Source: Megalobrama amblycephala (lineage: Eukaryota > Chordata > Actinopteri > Cypriniformes > Xenocyprididae). Taken from it: a stretch of DNA of 64,000 nt. Positions 1 through 11,009 of this stretch are shown here, piece after piece (within the stretch, counting starts at the first letter, position 1; each line of letters opens with the position of its first letter). Both the position numbers and the translations under genes were made by a program. The notes beneath the pieces are model-generated. The model was not told where the DNA came from. It did no database searches and worked only from the letters and a program-made list of their open reading frames with translations. The stretch covers positions 8,312,442 to 8,376,441 of the forward strand of contig NC_063063.1 in the NCBI RefSeq assembly GCF_018812025.1. Direction: 5' to 3'.

Positions 1-356
1 AACAGAACGACATCAGGACTTTTATTTTGGCATTAGTTTGTACACCGGTAATGACGCTTGTAGTGTTGCTGTCTCCTGGGCTCGTGTGGGATACAAAAGA
101 GCAATGGCATAATTTGACATTACCATTTAGTTTATTTTCGCAAGTAACGAACACGGAACATTGAATCATGTTCGTAAAACGTTCTTGAAACTATCTTTTT
201 GTTTGTTTGTTTTTGTTTTTTAACAGTCTATGGTTAAAACGTGCATGTCAGAAGCACAAGACGTGTAAGCCAAAGACAGCATGACATTTTAAAGTTCGAC
301 CAAAGTCATTTGATTTTGGACACTGTTAGGACACAGTTAGGACAGTGTTAGGAGAC
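1..356. other. Upstream flank of taco1, no gene seen
   Basis: This is AT-rich sequence ahead of the taco1 start codon. It should hold the taco1 5' UTR and promoter, but I see no clear TATA box, CpG-dense block or open frame that would place them. A GTG at 345 is in frame with taco1 but is not a credible start, because two ATGs follow at 357 and 360. Confidence 0.5.
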
Positions 357-579
357 ATGATGCTGAGCGCTTTCAGGCTGACAGTGAGAGTGTCTGCAGC
401 GGTTCAGAGAGGCTGTCAGTGTCCAGCCCTCCATTCCCGCAGAGCACTGCACTCGAGCCCTGTGCTCTGGGCAGGACACAACAAATGGTCCAAAGTGAAG
501 GACATTAAAATACCCAAAGATGCTGCTCGAGCCCGTATGATTGCCAAGTACACCATGATGATTAGGATTGCAGTCAGAG
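357..579 (+). CDS. taco1: taco1 exon 1: mitochondrial presequence and YebC N-terminal helices
   Basis: Translation from ATG 357 gives a presequence rich in Arg, Ser and Ala, then [20 protein letters not shown]. The donor is AGAG|gtgaat after 579, in phase 1. The next codon is completed by AG of exon 2, giving R-E-G-G-P as in other family members. Confidence 0.93.
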
Positions 580-1662
580 GTGAATGCATACGATTTGACT
601 TAAAAATTGTCATTATCCAATCTGGCACTAACCAGCAAGCATGGTGATACCATGGTACACTTTAAAATACCATGGGTCTTTTTTTTATTTTACCTTGTAA
701 AGAACATAACATTTACCATGTGATACATCTGGTATGTTCATTGTATTGTGGCAGCACAGTACAGTGATATTGCTCTGAGAGAGTGGATGCTGACATGACC
801 CTGTGCTTGTGTTTCAGAGGGAGGACCCAATCCAGAATTTAATGTTGCATTGGCACAACTTCTAGAGCAGTGTCGGAACAGGAATCTACCAAAAGCCACA
901 GTAGAAGGAGCTATAAAAGGAGCCGTAAGGCAGATTTTTTTTTACCATTTCACCAAATAATATAAATGACATGATTAAGGAATTTAGATTTTTACCCTCA
1001 TACAGTTCCTTTTTTTCCCAGCTACATTCTTGGGTTTGTGTGTTTCTACAGATTCTACATGTAGGCTGCTTTTATTTGATAAAAATACAGTTAAAATTGT
1101 GTAGATATTATATATATATATATATTGTGTAAATAAATAGTTCACAGTAATATTGTGAAATATTATTACAATTTTCTATTTTGAATATATTTTAAAATGT
1201 AATTTATTCATGTGAAGCAAAGCTGAATTTTCAGCATCATTACTCCAGTCTTCAGTGTCACATGATCCTTCAGAAATCATTCTGAAATACTGATTTGCTG
1301 CTCAAGAAACAATCATTATTATCAATTGAATTTTGAAAACAGTTTTTTGCTGTTTAATATTTTTGTGGAAAATGTGATGCAGTACCATTCAAAAGTTTGT
1401 GGTAAGATTTATAAAAAAAAAAAAAAATAAAAAAAAGGAAATTTAATATTTTTATTCAGCAGGGATGCATTAAACATCACAGAAATAAATTGCATTTTAA
1501 ATATATTAAAATGGAAAACAGTTATTTTAAATTGTTATAATATTACTGTTTTTATTGTATTAAAATAAATGCAGCCTTGATTAGCAGAAGAGACTTTCAA
1601 AAACATTAAAAAATCGTAATGATTCCAAACTTTTGACTGGTAGTGTATATAAATATATATTT

Positions 1663-1717
<55 letters not shown>

Positions 1718-4091
1718 GGGATGATTAAGAATGAGGTTTTAACAAGATTGAAAGAAATAGTTCACCCCAAAATTAAAAATCTGTCATTTACTCACCAACA
1801 TACCGTTCCGTTTCTTTCCATACAGCAATCACTGGAAAATGAAATCTTTCAAAATGTTCTAGAATTTTCTATTCTATTATTCATGCATTGATAAAATGTT
1901 AGTATTAATACTGACTCTCTTTTGTCTTTTTTAATGTATAATAGAAGTCAAAACCAGGAGTACAGTATCTTTATGAGGCCACGGGACCGGGCGGGTGCAC
2001 GCTACTCATTGAGGTTTTGACTGACAACAACACACGATCCCACAGTGAACTGAAACGTATCATGACGAAACATGGGTTAGTACTAATGAACTGTGAAGAT
2101 AAGATATAAGTAGAGAGAAGACATATAGACCTAGTTTTACAGACAGGGCTTAGATTAAGCCAGGCTTAGGCCTTAGTTGCAATTAGAACATTTAAATAGC
2201 TTTTATAAACATGCCTTAGATAAAACATTACCGGTGTGCATCTTGAGACAAAACAGTGACACTGACTTATTTTAAGAATTGTCAGTGCAAGTTGCTGTGT
2301 TAAAACAGCTCAAACATGCATTAAGCTTTGTCTGTGAAACCGGGCAAAGAAGTAATGGTACATAAAGGGTCATTAATTACCCTCCATCATGTCGTTCCAC
2401 ACCCGTAAGTCTTTCATTCATCTTCGGAGCACAAATTAAGATCTTTTTGATGAAAGTTTTTTTGATGAATATAAGCCTAAATTGGAGGGACAGAAATCTC
2501 TTAGATTTCATCAAAAAGATCTTCATTTGTGTTCCAAAGAAGAACAAAAGTTTGGAACGACACGAGGGTGAGTAATTAATGATGGAATTTTCATTTTTGG
2601 GTGAACTAACCCTTCAAGCGCAACTAAATCTACAGCTTTTCTCTGTTTGTCCACAGCGGGGCGCTGTGTGAAGGAGCACGCCGTAACTTTGACAGGAAAG
2701 GTGTTGTGGCAGCATCCTAGAGATGGGATCTCCTCTGAGAAAGCTCTAGAACTGGCCATCGAGGCAGGAGCTGAAGATGTGCAGGAGACGGAGGATGAGG
2801 AGGAGAGACCCATACTACAGGTCTGAGCACACTTTCTTAACTGGATTGTACAAAACTCAGAATTGAAGCATTTAATTCTGATATCAGTTCATCAGTGTGA
2901 ATTTGAATGTCCTTGGCAAGGGATGGACTTTAAAATTGGAATTACAGGAAGAGGAGATTAATAATTTGTTACTTCACAACAGTCACAAAACAAAGGAATT
3001 TCTTGTTACAGTTTTATAACAAACCAGAAATATTGTCAGTGATATTGACTAATTATGCCTATTTGTTCCCTGAAATGTAGAATGCATGGTTTAATTAAAT
3101 TTATCTGATCAGTCCAGAAACAGTAATAGTTTATTAATAATTATACTGTGTAAACAATCAGCAGCCATCAAGTAAGATTTTATTTTTGCTGTATTCATTT
3201 TCAGATAAATTTATAAAACTAAATTTGTTTAGAATACTAAAGGGGTAGTTCACCCAAAAATGAAAATAATGTCATGAATTACTCACCCTCATGGCGTTCT
3301 ACACCCGTAAGACCTTCGTTCATCTTCAGAACACAAATTAAGATATTTTTGATGAAATCCAATGGCTCAGTGAGGCCTCCATAGCCAGCAAGTTAATTTA
3401 CACTTTCAGATGCCCAGAAAGCTACTAAAGACATATTTAAAACAGTTCATGTGAGTTCAGTGGTTCTACCTTAATATTATAAACGACGAGAATACTTTTA
3501 GTGCACCAAAAAAACAAAATAACGACTTTTCAACAATATCTAGTGATGGGCGATTTCAGAACACTGCTTCAAATCTTTTGTTTCGAATCAGTGGTTCGTG
3601 ACTTTGGTGCTCCGAATCGCTGATTCGAAACAAAAGATTCGAAGCCCATCACTAGATATTGTTGAAAAGTAGTTTTTTTGTTTGTTTTTTTAATGATGTA
3701 CACTGATTAATCATTTATAATAAAAAACTGCAATATTCCATAAAAAATAGGAATTGTCCATTTTTATTCCAGTGATGTTAAATAACCCCTGTTTAGATAT
3801 TGCCAGTAATTAGAGGATTGTGTAAAATTTGTCATGAGAAATTGTCTCAATTATTAATAACCATACTTCTGTCCCTTTCAGTTTGTCTGTGACATGACGT
3901 CCATGAAGGCAGTGCGCAGTGCTCTAGAAAGTCTGGGCATTCACACGCTATCAGCCGGGCTGGAGTTTGTTCCTCACACCCCCTCTCTCCTGACTCAGAC
4001 TCAGCTAGAGACTGCGTTCACCCTGCTGGAGGCTCTCAATGACTGCCCTGATGTGGTCCGGGTATGGGATAACATCCACGAACAGAACTAG
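357..4091 (+). CDS. taco1: taco1, translational activator of cytochrome c oxidase I (mitochondrial), with frameshift in exon 4
   Basis: TACO1 is a mitochondrial-matrix member of the YebC/PmpR family needed for translation of the mitochondrial COX1 mRNA (family knowledge). I read five exons: 357-579, 818-924, 1945-2075, 2657-2820 and 3882-4091. The N-terminus is a basic, hydroxylated presequence ([19 protein letters not shown]). It is followed by the YebC hallmark [13 protein letters not shown], then [43 protein letters not shown] and a C-terminal VWDNIHEQN. All introns use GT/AG and phases agree. Coding length is 835 nt; removing one extra T at 2718 gives 834 nt (277 residues and stop), close to human TACO1 at 297. 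As written, the frame stops at TAG 2718-2720. The start at 357 gives the best targeting peptide. Gene identity is very secure; functionality depends on whether the extra base is real. Confidence 0.93.
818..924 (+). CDS. taco1: taco1 exon 2
   Basis: The acceptor is tgtttcag at 817 and the donor GCC|gtaagg at 925. The exon encodes [20 protein letters not shown] followed by a short stretch containing [12 protein letters not shown], aligning with human [20 protein letters not shown]. It ends in phase 0. Confidence 0.92.
1140..1650. repeat. Dispersed fish repeat in taco1 intron 2
   Basis: The segment has the pattern 'CAGCATCATTACTCC ... CACATGATCCTTCAG ... GCTCAAGAAAC ... TTTTTGTGGAAA' and ends in a (TA)n tract. 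A second copy of the same sequence surrounds 33760-34900 in this window, where it is interrupted by an 870 bp insertion. I do not know its class. Confidence 0.6.
1669..1714. repeat. (TA)n microsatellite
   Basis: This is a nearly pure TA run in taco1 intron 2. Confidence 0.95.
1945..2075 (+). CDS. taco1: taco1 exon 3
   Basis: The acceptor is aatag at 1944. The exon encodes [17 protein letters not shown], then [20 protein letters not shown], ending CAT GG|gttagt in phase 2. The donor GTTAGT is less common but a normal GT donor. Confidence 0.92.
2363..2616. mobile_element. Short palindromic MITE of the AGGGTTAGTTCACCC family
   Basis: The left arm (CATCATGTCGTTCCACACCC) and right arm (TTTCATTTTTGGGTGAACTA) are inverted partners with a short spacer. 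It is a shortened copy of the long MITEs at 16129 and 58042. It ends only about 40 bases before the taco1 exon 4 acceptor. Confidence 0.7.
2657..2820 (+). CDS. taco1: taco1 exon 4, carrying a one-base frameshift
   Basis: The acceptor is tccacag at 2656. The first part reads [20 protein letters not shown] in the frame set by exon 3 and then meets TAG at 2718-2720. From 2719 on, the conserved continuation [20 protein letters not shown] appears in the next frame and runs to CTACAG|gtctga. A single extra base at or near T2718 explains the break. Both halves match the family, so this is one exon with an indel and not two exons. Confidence 0.9.
3239..3690. mobile_element. One-sided MITE of the AGGGTTAGTTCACCC family
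   Basis: The left terminus (AGTTCACCCAAAAATGAAAA) and the central palindrome around the GTGATGGGCGATTTCAGAAC motif are present, but the right arm is missing. It lies in taco1 intron 4. Confidence 0.7.
3882..4091 (+). CDS. taco1: taco1 exon 5 and stop codon
   Basis: The acceptor is tccctttcag at 3881. The exon opens with [20 protein letters not shown] (human FICDASSLHQVRKKLDSLG) and ends [12 protein letters not shown] before TAG at 4089-4091. Confidence 0.93.
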   Translation, partial: FVCDMTSMKAVRSALESLGIHTLSAGLEFVPHTPSLLTQTQLETAFTLLEALNDCPDVVRVWDNIHEQN

Positions 4092-4246
4092 TGTTCACAG
4101 TCACAGATCGATGGACTAATTAATGATCTACATGCCTTAAGAGCAACTGGAAGAAAATTACTTGCTTGGCTAAATTTCATTGGACTTTACTTGGGTTTTT
4201 TTGTGTAACGATAAATGCTTGATCGTTAATATATCGTCATCATGGC

Positions 4247-4252
4247 AATAAA
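4247..4252 (+). promoter_or_regulatory. taco1: Probable taco1 polyadenylation signal AATAAA
   Basis: A canonical AATAAA lies about 155 bases after the taco1 stop codon, giving a short 3' UTR typical of the gene. No cleavage site can be read directly. Confidence 0.55.
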
Positions 4253-4786
4253 AAAGTCATATTAGTCATAGATGTGCATCGTTTTGAGTAGTGTTATATA
4301 CTGAATGTTGTGATCTTAAAACTTTTGTTATAAGATTAGATTAGGCACTAATCGCAATTGAATATTGGAAAATAATTTACTGTTTTTTTTGTTGTTTTTT
4401 TTGTATTGTTTGTTTTAAAAATCAGTTCTTTATCAAAAGGATAAAAAGGCAACTTGCAAGGACTATTTCCCACAGCCTGAAAATACAAAAAAAGAAAAAA
4501 AGAAAAAAACAACAAAGCTGCTCTATGTTTATTGAACAGTGAGAATCAGGGTCAGGAATTAATCGTGGCTTGGGGCAAAAATGACACAGGAAGTGAAAAA
4601 AGAGTGTTGTTGAATGTACTATGAATTGGTTTTTGATGAGCTAAAACTCTAAAAACTCTGAATTTTTTTTTAAAATTACATTCAAACCTACAACACCGGA
4701 ACCAGACAATTATAATTTTAAATGTATACTAGCAGACCGTTATGATATCCTATTTTCAGCAACTTTTGTATTTGATGTTCACTTAA

Positions 4787-6191
4787 AGGTACAATATGTA
4801 AAATTTTTGCAGTAAAATATCCAAAAACCACTAGGCTAGTGTTATATATTTTGTCCAGCTGATTACAAACAATATCTGTAATGTTTTCAACTACTTGTAA
4901 ATCATGAGAAAATTCCCATTCTAAACAGTGACACGGGGCAGTGCAGTCGCCTGTCAATGACGTCAGTTACCTTTGTTACCGCCCTTACTGACGTAGAAAC
5001 CACATGACAACAGTGCCGTGGACAAATGCGGAAGTAGAGTCTAGCGTCCAGCAAACATAGACAGTAAAAGAAATGGACACAGCGACCCCATTGGAACTCA
5101 ATTGAGAGAAGTGAAGCCCATTTTTAGCGATTTTTAGCACTTCCGTTTCTGACGCAGACTCAAACTAAGCTTGATGACGTCCGCAACCTGTCTGACAGAT
5201 GTAAATCTTCTAGTAGCTGTGCGTGCAAACTGCCATTGTTAATCTTGCAGAGACGGCGAGCTTGAGCGGGGAGTTCTTTGGCGTGAGTGAGCAGGAGTAA
5301 GTATTCTGATTAATTATTTTGTATAGTATTTTAAAATGTAACGCCAGTACGCCATATTAAGATAATCACCCCGATTGCCTGCGAGCTTCTCCTCCTGTCT
5401 CTACGGTAATTTCTCTACTGTGCGACAGAGAGTCGAGTGGTTATGACGCAATCGTTAGCCTATTTTTACAAAAACTGTTTCTACGGGGCCATAATGTAAC
5501 ATAGAAGGTAATGGAGCCCTTTATACATTGTCGTGTATCTTTAGAAATAAATAATGGACAAATGGAGTCTTTAAACGCCTCAGATGTAAAGTTATTCACT
5601 GTCAAAGTGACGCCAAAATGAATGGGAGTCAATGGGGATGCTAACGCAAGTGAAGTTCTGCTACAAGATGGCGGCACGCGGCCGACTTCAACTTCCGGTC
5701 GACTTCCTTGGGCACTGCCAGCAAACCACTAGCTTGCTTCAAGCAGTTCCTTATTTACTTCTTGCACGTTTTATGGTGGATTTTGTTACTTATTTATGGA
5801 ACATAATTACTGTTTACCATCTGCCGCTGGTTCTGTCGACAAGGACAGCTCCCGTAAACTCATGACCGGAAAAGCGGAAGCGGCGCCGGCGACTGTGTCA
5901 TAATAAAAGTCCCGCTGCTCGTGAGGCGTGTGTTGATCAATCGCTCCAGCTCCTCGTTCAGCTCCCGCAACACTCGGTCCTGCTCTGCTTCATACTACAG
6001 TAACATTAACAATCGCATCCACGAACATGAGTTATTCCAGACTCCAATCCCTATTCTTTTGCATCGTCCGTTGAGATGGAGACCACATGTCCCAAGTTTC
6101 CGCTCTAAAACTTGGCGTCATCAAACTACGCCTTTGTTTTGAATAGGCTTCTAGCGACCTCTAGCGGAAAAAAATATCACAAATTGTACCT
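4787..6191. mobile_element. 1.4 kb TTAA-flanked non-autonomous DNA transposon
   Basis: The element runs between two TTAA sites (4783-4786 and 6192-6195) with inverted ends AGGTACAATATGTAAAATTT and the complement of CACAAATTGTACCT. TTAA targets are used by piggyBac- and Kolobok-type elements; I cannot choose between them without a transposase. The interior, about 5040-5700, looks like a second nested repeat. No kcnh6 exon is seen inside. It is related to the elements at 59934 and 61551. Confidence 0.75.
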
Positions 6192-6195
6192 TTAA

Positions 6196-7336
6196 TTTTT
6201 AGTCAGCCATAATTGTTCTGATTGTTCAGTAGAATCAAACCAACATATTAAAGGTTTGCGCTTTTGATAAGGTTAGAATTTTTTTCCGTTAAATTTAAAT
6301 CCAGAGGTCAAATATGGCTCCTTATTACAACCCCCCCCCATAATGTTGTAATTACGAGTGGGAAACTCTGAACTTTCATTGAGAAAATATGGGGGATGCA
6401 ATAGTATCTGTATTGATGGTGAATCTGTCGAAATTAATGATATTATTATTTTTTTTTTCATTTACATCAAAACTATCTAAATTGCATGTACAAAATACGA
6501 CAGTATTATACAATTACAATAGTATGTGTAATGATCCCATTTAAAGCACCTTCATAAATTGAATAAAAACATACACATTCATTATTCGTCGTTTTGTAGA
6601 AGTAGAGTTAAAAATGTGGCTGAATGTTTTGTCAAATGCAAATTTCCCAGGAGAACTTGAATGAAACTTAAGTTCCCCCATCTATGAAGATATTAGACAT
6701 TATGTGTCATAATTAATGGCCTTAGTTTGAGACCTCATTATCAGACATAACTATGAATATAGCAATAAATATGCATATACAGACTTGGCGTCCTGTATGT
6801 AACCAAAATCATGGCTGTAGGTCAGTCAGTTCTCAGAAAATCCTGTTTCACTGATCAAAGTCACTTCCTGTCTTTAGTGATAGAATAATGATGAATTGTC
6901 AATAGGTCAAAGTAAAGCCCCGTAAAAGGCCTCGGAGTTCAATCTATATGTGATGTGAATATTGATCCAACACTGGACTTCTTCCCATTTGCGTATTCAT
7001 TTTTTTTTCTGGTAATAGGTTGGTCCTGAAGGCAAAATCAATCTGTTGATTCAAAGTCTGAAAACGCCAATAAGAAATAATTGTGCCTTCGTGAACATGT
7101 TTTATTTTGATGTAATTGATTTGTTTAAGAGTGGCCGTTGCTGCAGCATGCACTAGTCAGCTGCAGCTGACTAGTTCACACTAACGGGTTTTTGTCCACG
7201 TGAGGGTTTGTTTGTCGATGTTCTGGGTCGAGTCACAAGAGGACGACCCTATCATTTGGGCATTTGGATTATGTACCATATGAAGCTGGATCTGTAACAG
7301 ATTGCCCTGACGGGTAACTCGGTGAGAACTGACAAA
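6196..7336. other. Spacer without recognisable gene
   Basis: AT-rich sequence with a C8 run near 6331. I searched it for ERG PAS-domain exons, which should lie here if kcnh6 were complete, and saw none in either strand. Confidence 0.5.
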
Positions 7337-7352
7337 ATGCAGCACTTCCACG
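7337..7352 (+). CDS. kcnh6: Candidate short alternative first exon of kcnh6
   Basis: The sequence ATGCAGCACTTCCACG is followed by a strong donor gtaagaga at 7353 and leaves phase 1. The first secure kcnh6 exon starts at 8797 with GC and needs exactly one preceding base, so the splice would read MQHFHG then [12 protein letters not shown]. The frame is also open back to 7298 (QIALTGNSVRTDK), after a TAA at 7295-7297. It could therefore be a PAS-less transcript start or the tail of a degraded linker exon. The evidence is frame and splice logic only. Confidence 0.35.
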
Positions 7353-7712
7353 GTAAGAGAGAGTTTATTATATAACTTTACTGTACAGTGCAGTGTCTCT
7401 CAGTTAAGGTCAGATGTAGAACCAAAGCAGGGATGGAGTCCCCAACAGTGACGTAGGAGGAGCTTCCACACATGAAGACACTGTTTGAAGGATTTACAAC
7501 TGATTTTAGGTATGTTTTGAAAACGTGCGATGACCGCAAAAAATCTGCTAGTCATTCCAATAAATGGACATAGCGCTAAAAGCAACAGAAACTTTCATTT
7601 TGGCAAAGGTTTGCATCAGAACATCAGGAGACTAAGAACAAGACTACTTTAATTGCGTCAGAACGGGATATTTGGGGATGATGTTATTGTTATTAACAAA
7701 ACAGTAGTAAGT

Positions 7713-7715
<3 letters not shown>

Positions 7716-7745
<30 letters not shown>
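7716..7745. repeat. Poly-T tract
   Basis: About 30 consecutive T residues, followed by AAAGGG. It may be the tail of a reverse-strand retroposon, but no body is recognisable. Confidence 0.8.
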
Positions 7746-7749
<4 letters not shown>

Positions 7750-8374
7750 GGAGCAGCCTAGTTCTTCAAACAAATCATACAAAATGTATTTATGTGGCTA
7801 TAGGTTATTTCATATCTATAGAAAATAAAAATCACTAAGAGATCTCCTTAATATTTCAATTGTTTCTTCTAAACACCAACGTGTTAATGGAGTCACCTGC
7901 TTCTCAGATGTTCATCTTGAGAAAGACCAATCTCAAATGTATCCTTCAGAGATACAGTTTCTCAATTATTTTCTCAGTTTCTCTAAATATGCTTAGATTT
8001 GCTAAGATACCAAAGTCTGAGAACAAGTCAAAGATCTCCAGCATCTCATCAAATCCTTCCAAGATCACATTATGAGCCATGCTATCTACATCAATGTTAC
8101 TCTGTACTACAACTGAATATCAGCAATTGACTCGTGTGTTGAACTGTACTATTATTTCTCCCAAAGAGATGTTTAGAGAAACATCTGAGACAAAGTTGAT
8201 ACTTTTTAACCCTGCCTTGTTCTTAAATTTTAATATTCTTTTTAGTTCTTTAGTTCCAAACTACAGTATTGGATCATTATTGCAGTGATTATTATGTTTC
8301 TAGCGTTTTAAATGATGAAATTGATGGAGTGTGTAGCTTTTCATTTCTTAAACAACCCTGTAGGAAGACACATC

Positions 8375-8600
8375 ATATCCATATTCCAGGATGACAATGT
8401 CAAGAATCATCAGGCTCAAATTGTGAAAGAATGATTGGGAGGGAGCATAAAGAATCATTTTCACACATGAATTGGCACCTCTGAGTCCAGACCTTAAATT
8501 AATTGAAAGTCTTTGGGATGTGCTGGAGTAGACTTTACAGAGTGCTTGACTCTTGCATTGTCAATACAAGAACTTGATTGAAAATTGATGTACCTCTTGA
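8375..8600 (+). pseudogene. Tc1-like transposase relic, C-terminal DDE region
   Basis: Translated in two frames, the segment gives FQDDNVKNHQAQIVKE and, after a shift, LAPLSPDLKLIESLWDVLE. These correspond to the D-N-x-x-x-H and S-P-D-L-N-P-I-E-x-L-W blocks of Tc1/mariner transposases. Several stops and shifts show it is dead. It lies in the spacer just upstream of kcnh6. No terminal repeats were recognised. Confidence 0.8.
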
Positions 8601-8693
8601 TGGAAATAAGTGTTAATTTATAATAATAGACTCTTAAGCCTTGGCTTATTTAAATTCAAACAGCGACTGTTTTTTTGTTTGTTTTTTCATACA

Positions 8694-8706
8694 GTGTGTG
8701 TGTGTC

Positions 8707-8743
<37 letters not shown>
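8694..8743. repeat. (TG)n(TA)n microsatellite
   Basis: A TG run passes into a TA run about 50 bases before the first kcnh6 exon acceptor. Confidence 0.95.
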
Positions 8744-8796
8744 CTTTAAATCACTGTACTGAATTCAGTCCATTTTATTTTTCTTTTATCATAAAG

Positions 8797-8978
8797 GCTT
8801 GAAGCCAAGTTTGTGGAACTCTACCTCCAGCTCAAAGCGGATGAAAGCTTTAAACCGATTCCCTTCATTCAGTCTAAACTTGCGTCGATCCAATCACTCC
8901 ACGGCACACTGCAACATTGAGCTTGTTCCCCCAAAGGTGAAGGAGCGCACACAGAATGTGACAGAGAAGGTCACACAG
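8797..8978 (+). CDS. kcnh6: kcnh6 exon: linker before S1
   Basis: The acceptor is atcataaag at 8796 and the donor CACAG|gtagga at 8979. The peptide [20 protein letters not shown] aligns with the ERG segment GLLNSTSDSDLVRYRTISK. The exon ends [20 protein letters not shown] plus Q. It starts in phase 1, so an upstream exon must exist. Confidence 0.92.
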
Positions 8979-10960
8979 GTAGGATGCATTGTTGGGCTTG
9001 CTTTAGGTCTTAGATGAAGATCTGATACTGTTTTTGTAAAAACTTCTGGCTATTGTGCTGCTGTACAACATATTCAGACCCTCTCACATCAAAAAAGTAA
9101 AAAATAAAAAATCCCATTGCGCACTTGAATAGTTGATGTCTGAATAAGGCAGTTGGCACGTGGAAAACAATGTGGACAAAAACCACACGTGGAAAGATCA
9201 TTAGGACAGAGACATGAACTCTCAGTGCAAGACAAATGGCCCTTTGCCATGGCAAAAAAATCCATAACCCCTGTGGCCCCTGGTCCAAAACTGTGGAGTA
9301 TCATCATGTAGTCTCATACACAGCAAAATCCCCAGAGTTAAATCAACTCTGCTCAGAGTAAATTTGGTCCCTCTCTAAATAGTGTTAAAATAACACTGAA
9401 GCACAGTTAGAGATAATGAGATAATTAAGCAATTAATAAGGCTGTGACAAGTCACTTGTAGTTCTTGTTTTTTCTTATTTCTTTAGTGATTCTGCTTGTT
9501 AACAGCAGGTGTTCATCACTAATGCTCAATCATTACTTAATTAATTGCTTAATTATCTCATTAAATTTAACTCTGCTTCAGTGTTATTTTAACACCATTT
9601 AGAGAGGGACCAAATGTACTCTGAGCAGAGCTGATTTAACTCTGGGGATTTTGCTGTGTACCGCTTTTTGTTTTGATGATTATTTAAGGATGTGTCTGTC
9701 TACCCAAATTCAACATGCATTTTCCCCTAAAATACTCCCTTCATTTCACTTTTCTATTTCCAAAAAGAACACAAATCTCACATTCCCAGGCATTCAGTTG
9801 TGACCATTTGACCCATTATTTGAGGTTAAAGTCAAAATTGACGAGTCTTATTGTTTATAAAAAAATTGCAGTATTTATTATAAATGATTTATCTGTGCAC
9901 ATTTTTTTATTTCTGTGCCCTCATAATTGTTAATCAAAATTACTTCCCCTCCCTCTTGCAGCAACATCTCTTCTCTTCATTAAACTCATATTAAAAAAAT
10001 AAATAAATAATGACATTCACAGATAAATAATTTTAAAAATTTTCATTTTAAAACCTTAGCATAGACTCATTGAAATCCCATCTTATTCTTTCTTGTTTTG
10101 CTTTGAGCAAAAGCACCTGACTTGTTGCCTTTTTTAGTGATTTCCATTTGTTAGACAATCTTGCTAAAACTGATCATCTTGCACAGGTACTGTCTCTTGG
10201 TGCTGATGTCTTGCCAGAGTACAAGCTCCAGGCCCCAGACGTCCACAAGTGGATCATGTTGCACTATAGTCCTTTCAAAGCCATTTGGGACTGGATCATC
10301 CTCCTTCTAGTGCTCTACACAGCGGTCTTCACTCCATACTCTGCTGCTTTCCTCCTCAATGAGCAGGAGGAGGAGAGGAAACACACCTGTGGTTACACCT
10401 GTAACCCTTTAAATGTAGTAGACATGATAGTGGACATTCTGTTCATCATAGACATCGTGATTACCTTCAGGACGACGTATGTGAATCGTAATGATGAGGT
10501 GGTGACCCATCCCAAGCGTATCGCTATTCATTATATCAAAGGCTGGTTTCTCATCGACATGGTGGCTGCGATTCCATTCGATCTGCTCATCTTCGGGTCA
10601 GGATCAGATGAGGTATGAACTTCTACTGAATGTTTGTTAATTGTGATTCCGATGAGACACAGCAATGTGCTTCGTTATCTTTTTAAGAGTTTTGTCGAAT
10701 AAATCCAGAAAACAGATGCTATACTAAATGTGTAAGGGATATTTAAAATCAGTTACTTTTATAGAAACATCATTCTACAAAACAAGTGGCAGTCATGTGC
10801 CTCGTCTACATTTGTGTAAAATACGACTTTAACATTGAACAGACCAGTGGTTCTCAAATGGTTAGGCCATGGGACCCACATTTTCTCAGTCATTAAGCCA
10901 TGACCCAGTCTATTAGAAATTTTACTTAATTAAAAAAAATTCGATCTATCTATCTATCTA

Positions 10961-11009
<49 letters not shown>

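Noticed and set aside
345..356. GTG at 345 as taco1 start
   Set aside because: Eukaryotic initiation at GTG is unlikely, and ATG at 357 gives a proper targeting peptide.
2523..2813. 96-codon minus-strand ORF over taco1 exon 4
   Set aside because: It is the antisense shadow of the exon and an adjoining MITE; no homology is recognised.
5230..5300. Possible exon inside the 4787-6191 element (acceptor ttgcag and donor ggagtaagt)
   Set aside because: It lies within repeated element sequence, has no ERG or other protein match, and recurs as part of the repeat.
10148..10186. In-frame codons upstream of the kcnh6 S1 exon as a PAS-less start ([13 protein letters not shown])
   Set aside because: A good acceptor (gcacag) lies at the homologous exon boundary and the preceding residues are unlike any ERG N-terminus. 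An alternative start here cannot be fully excluded.
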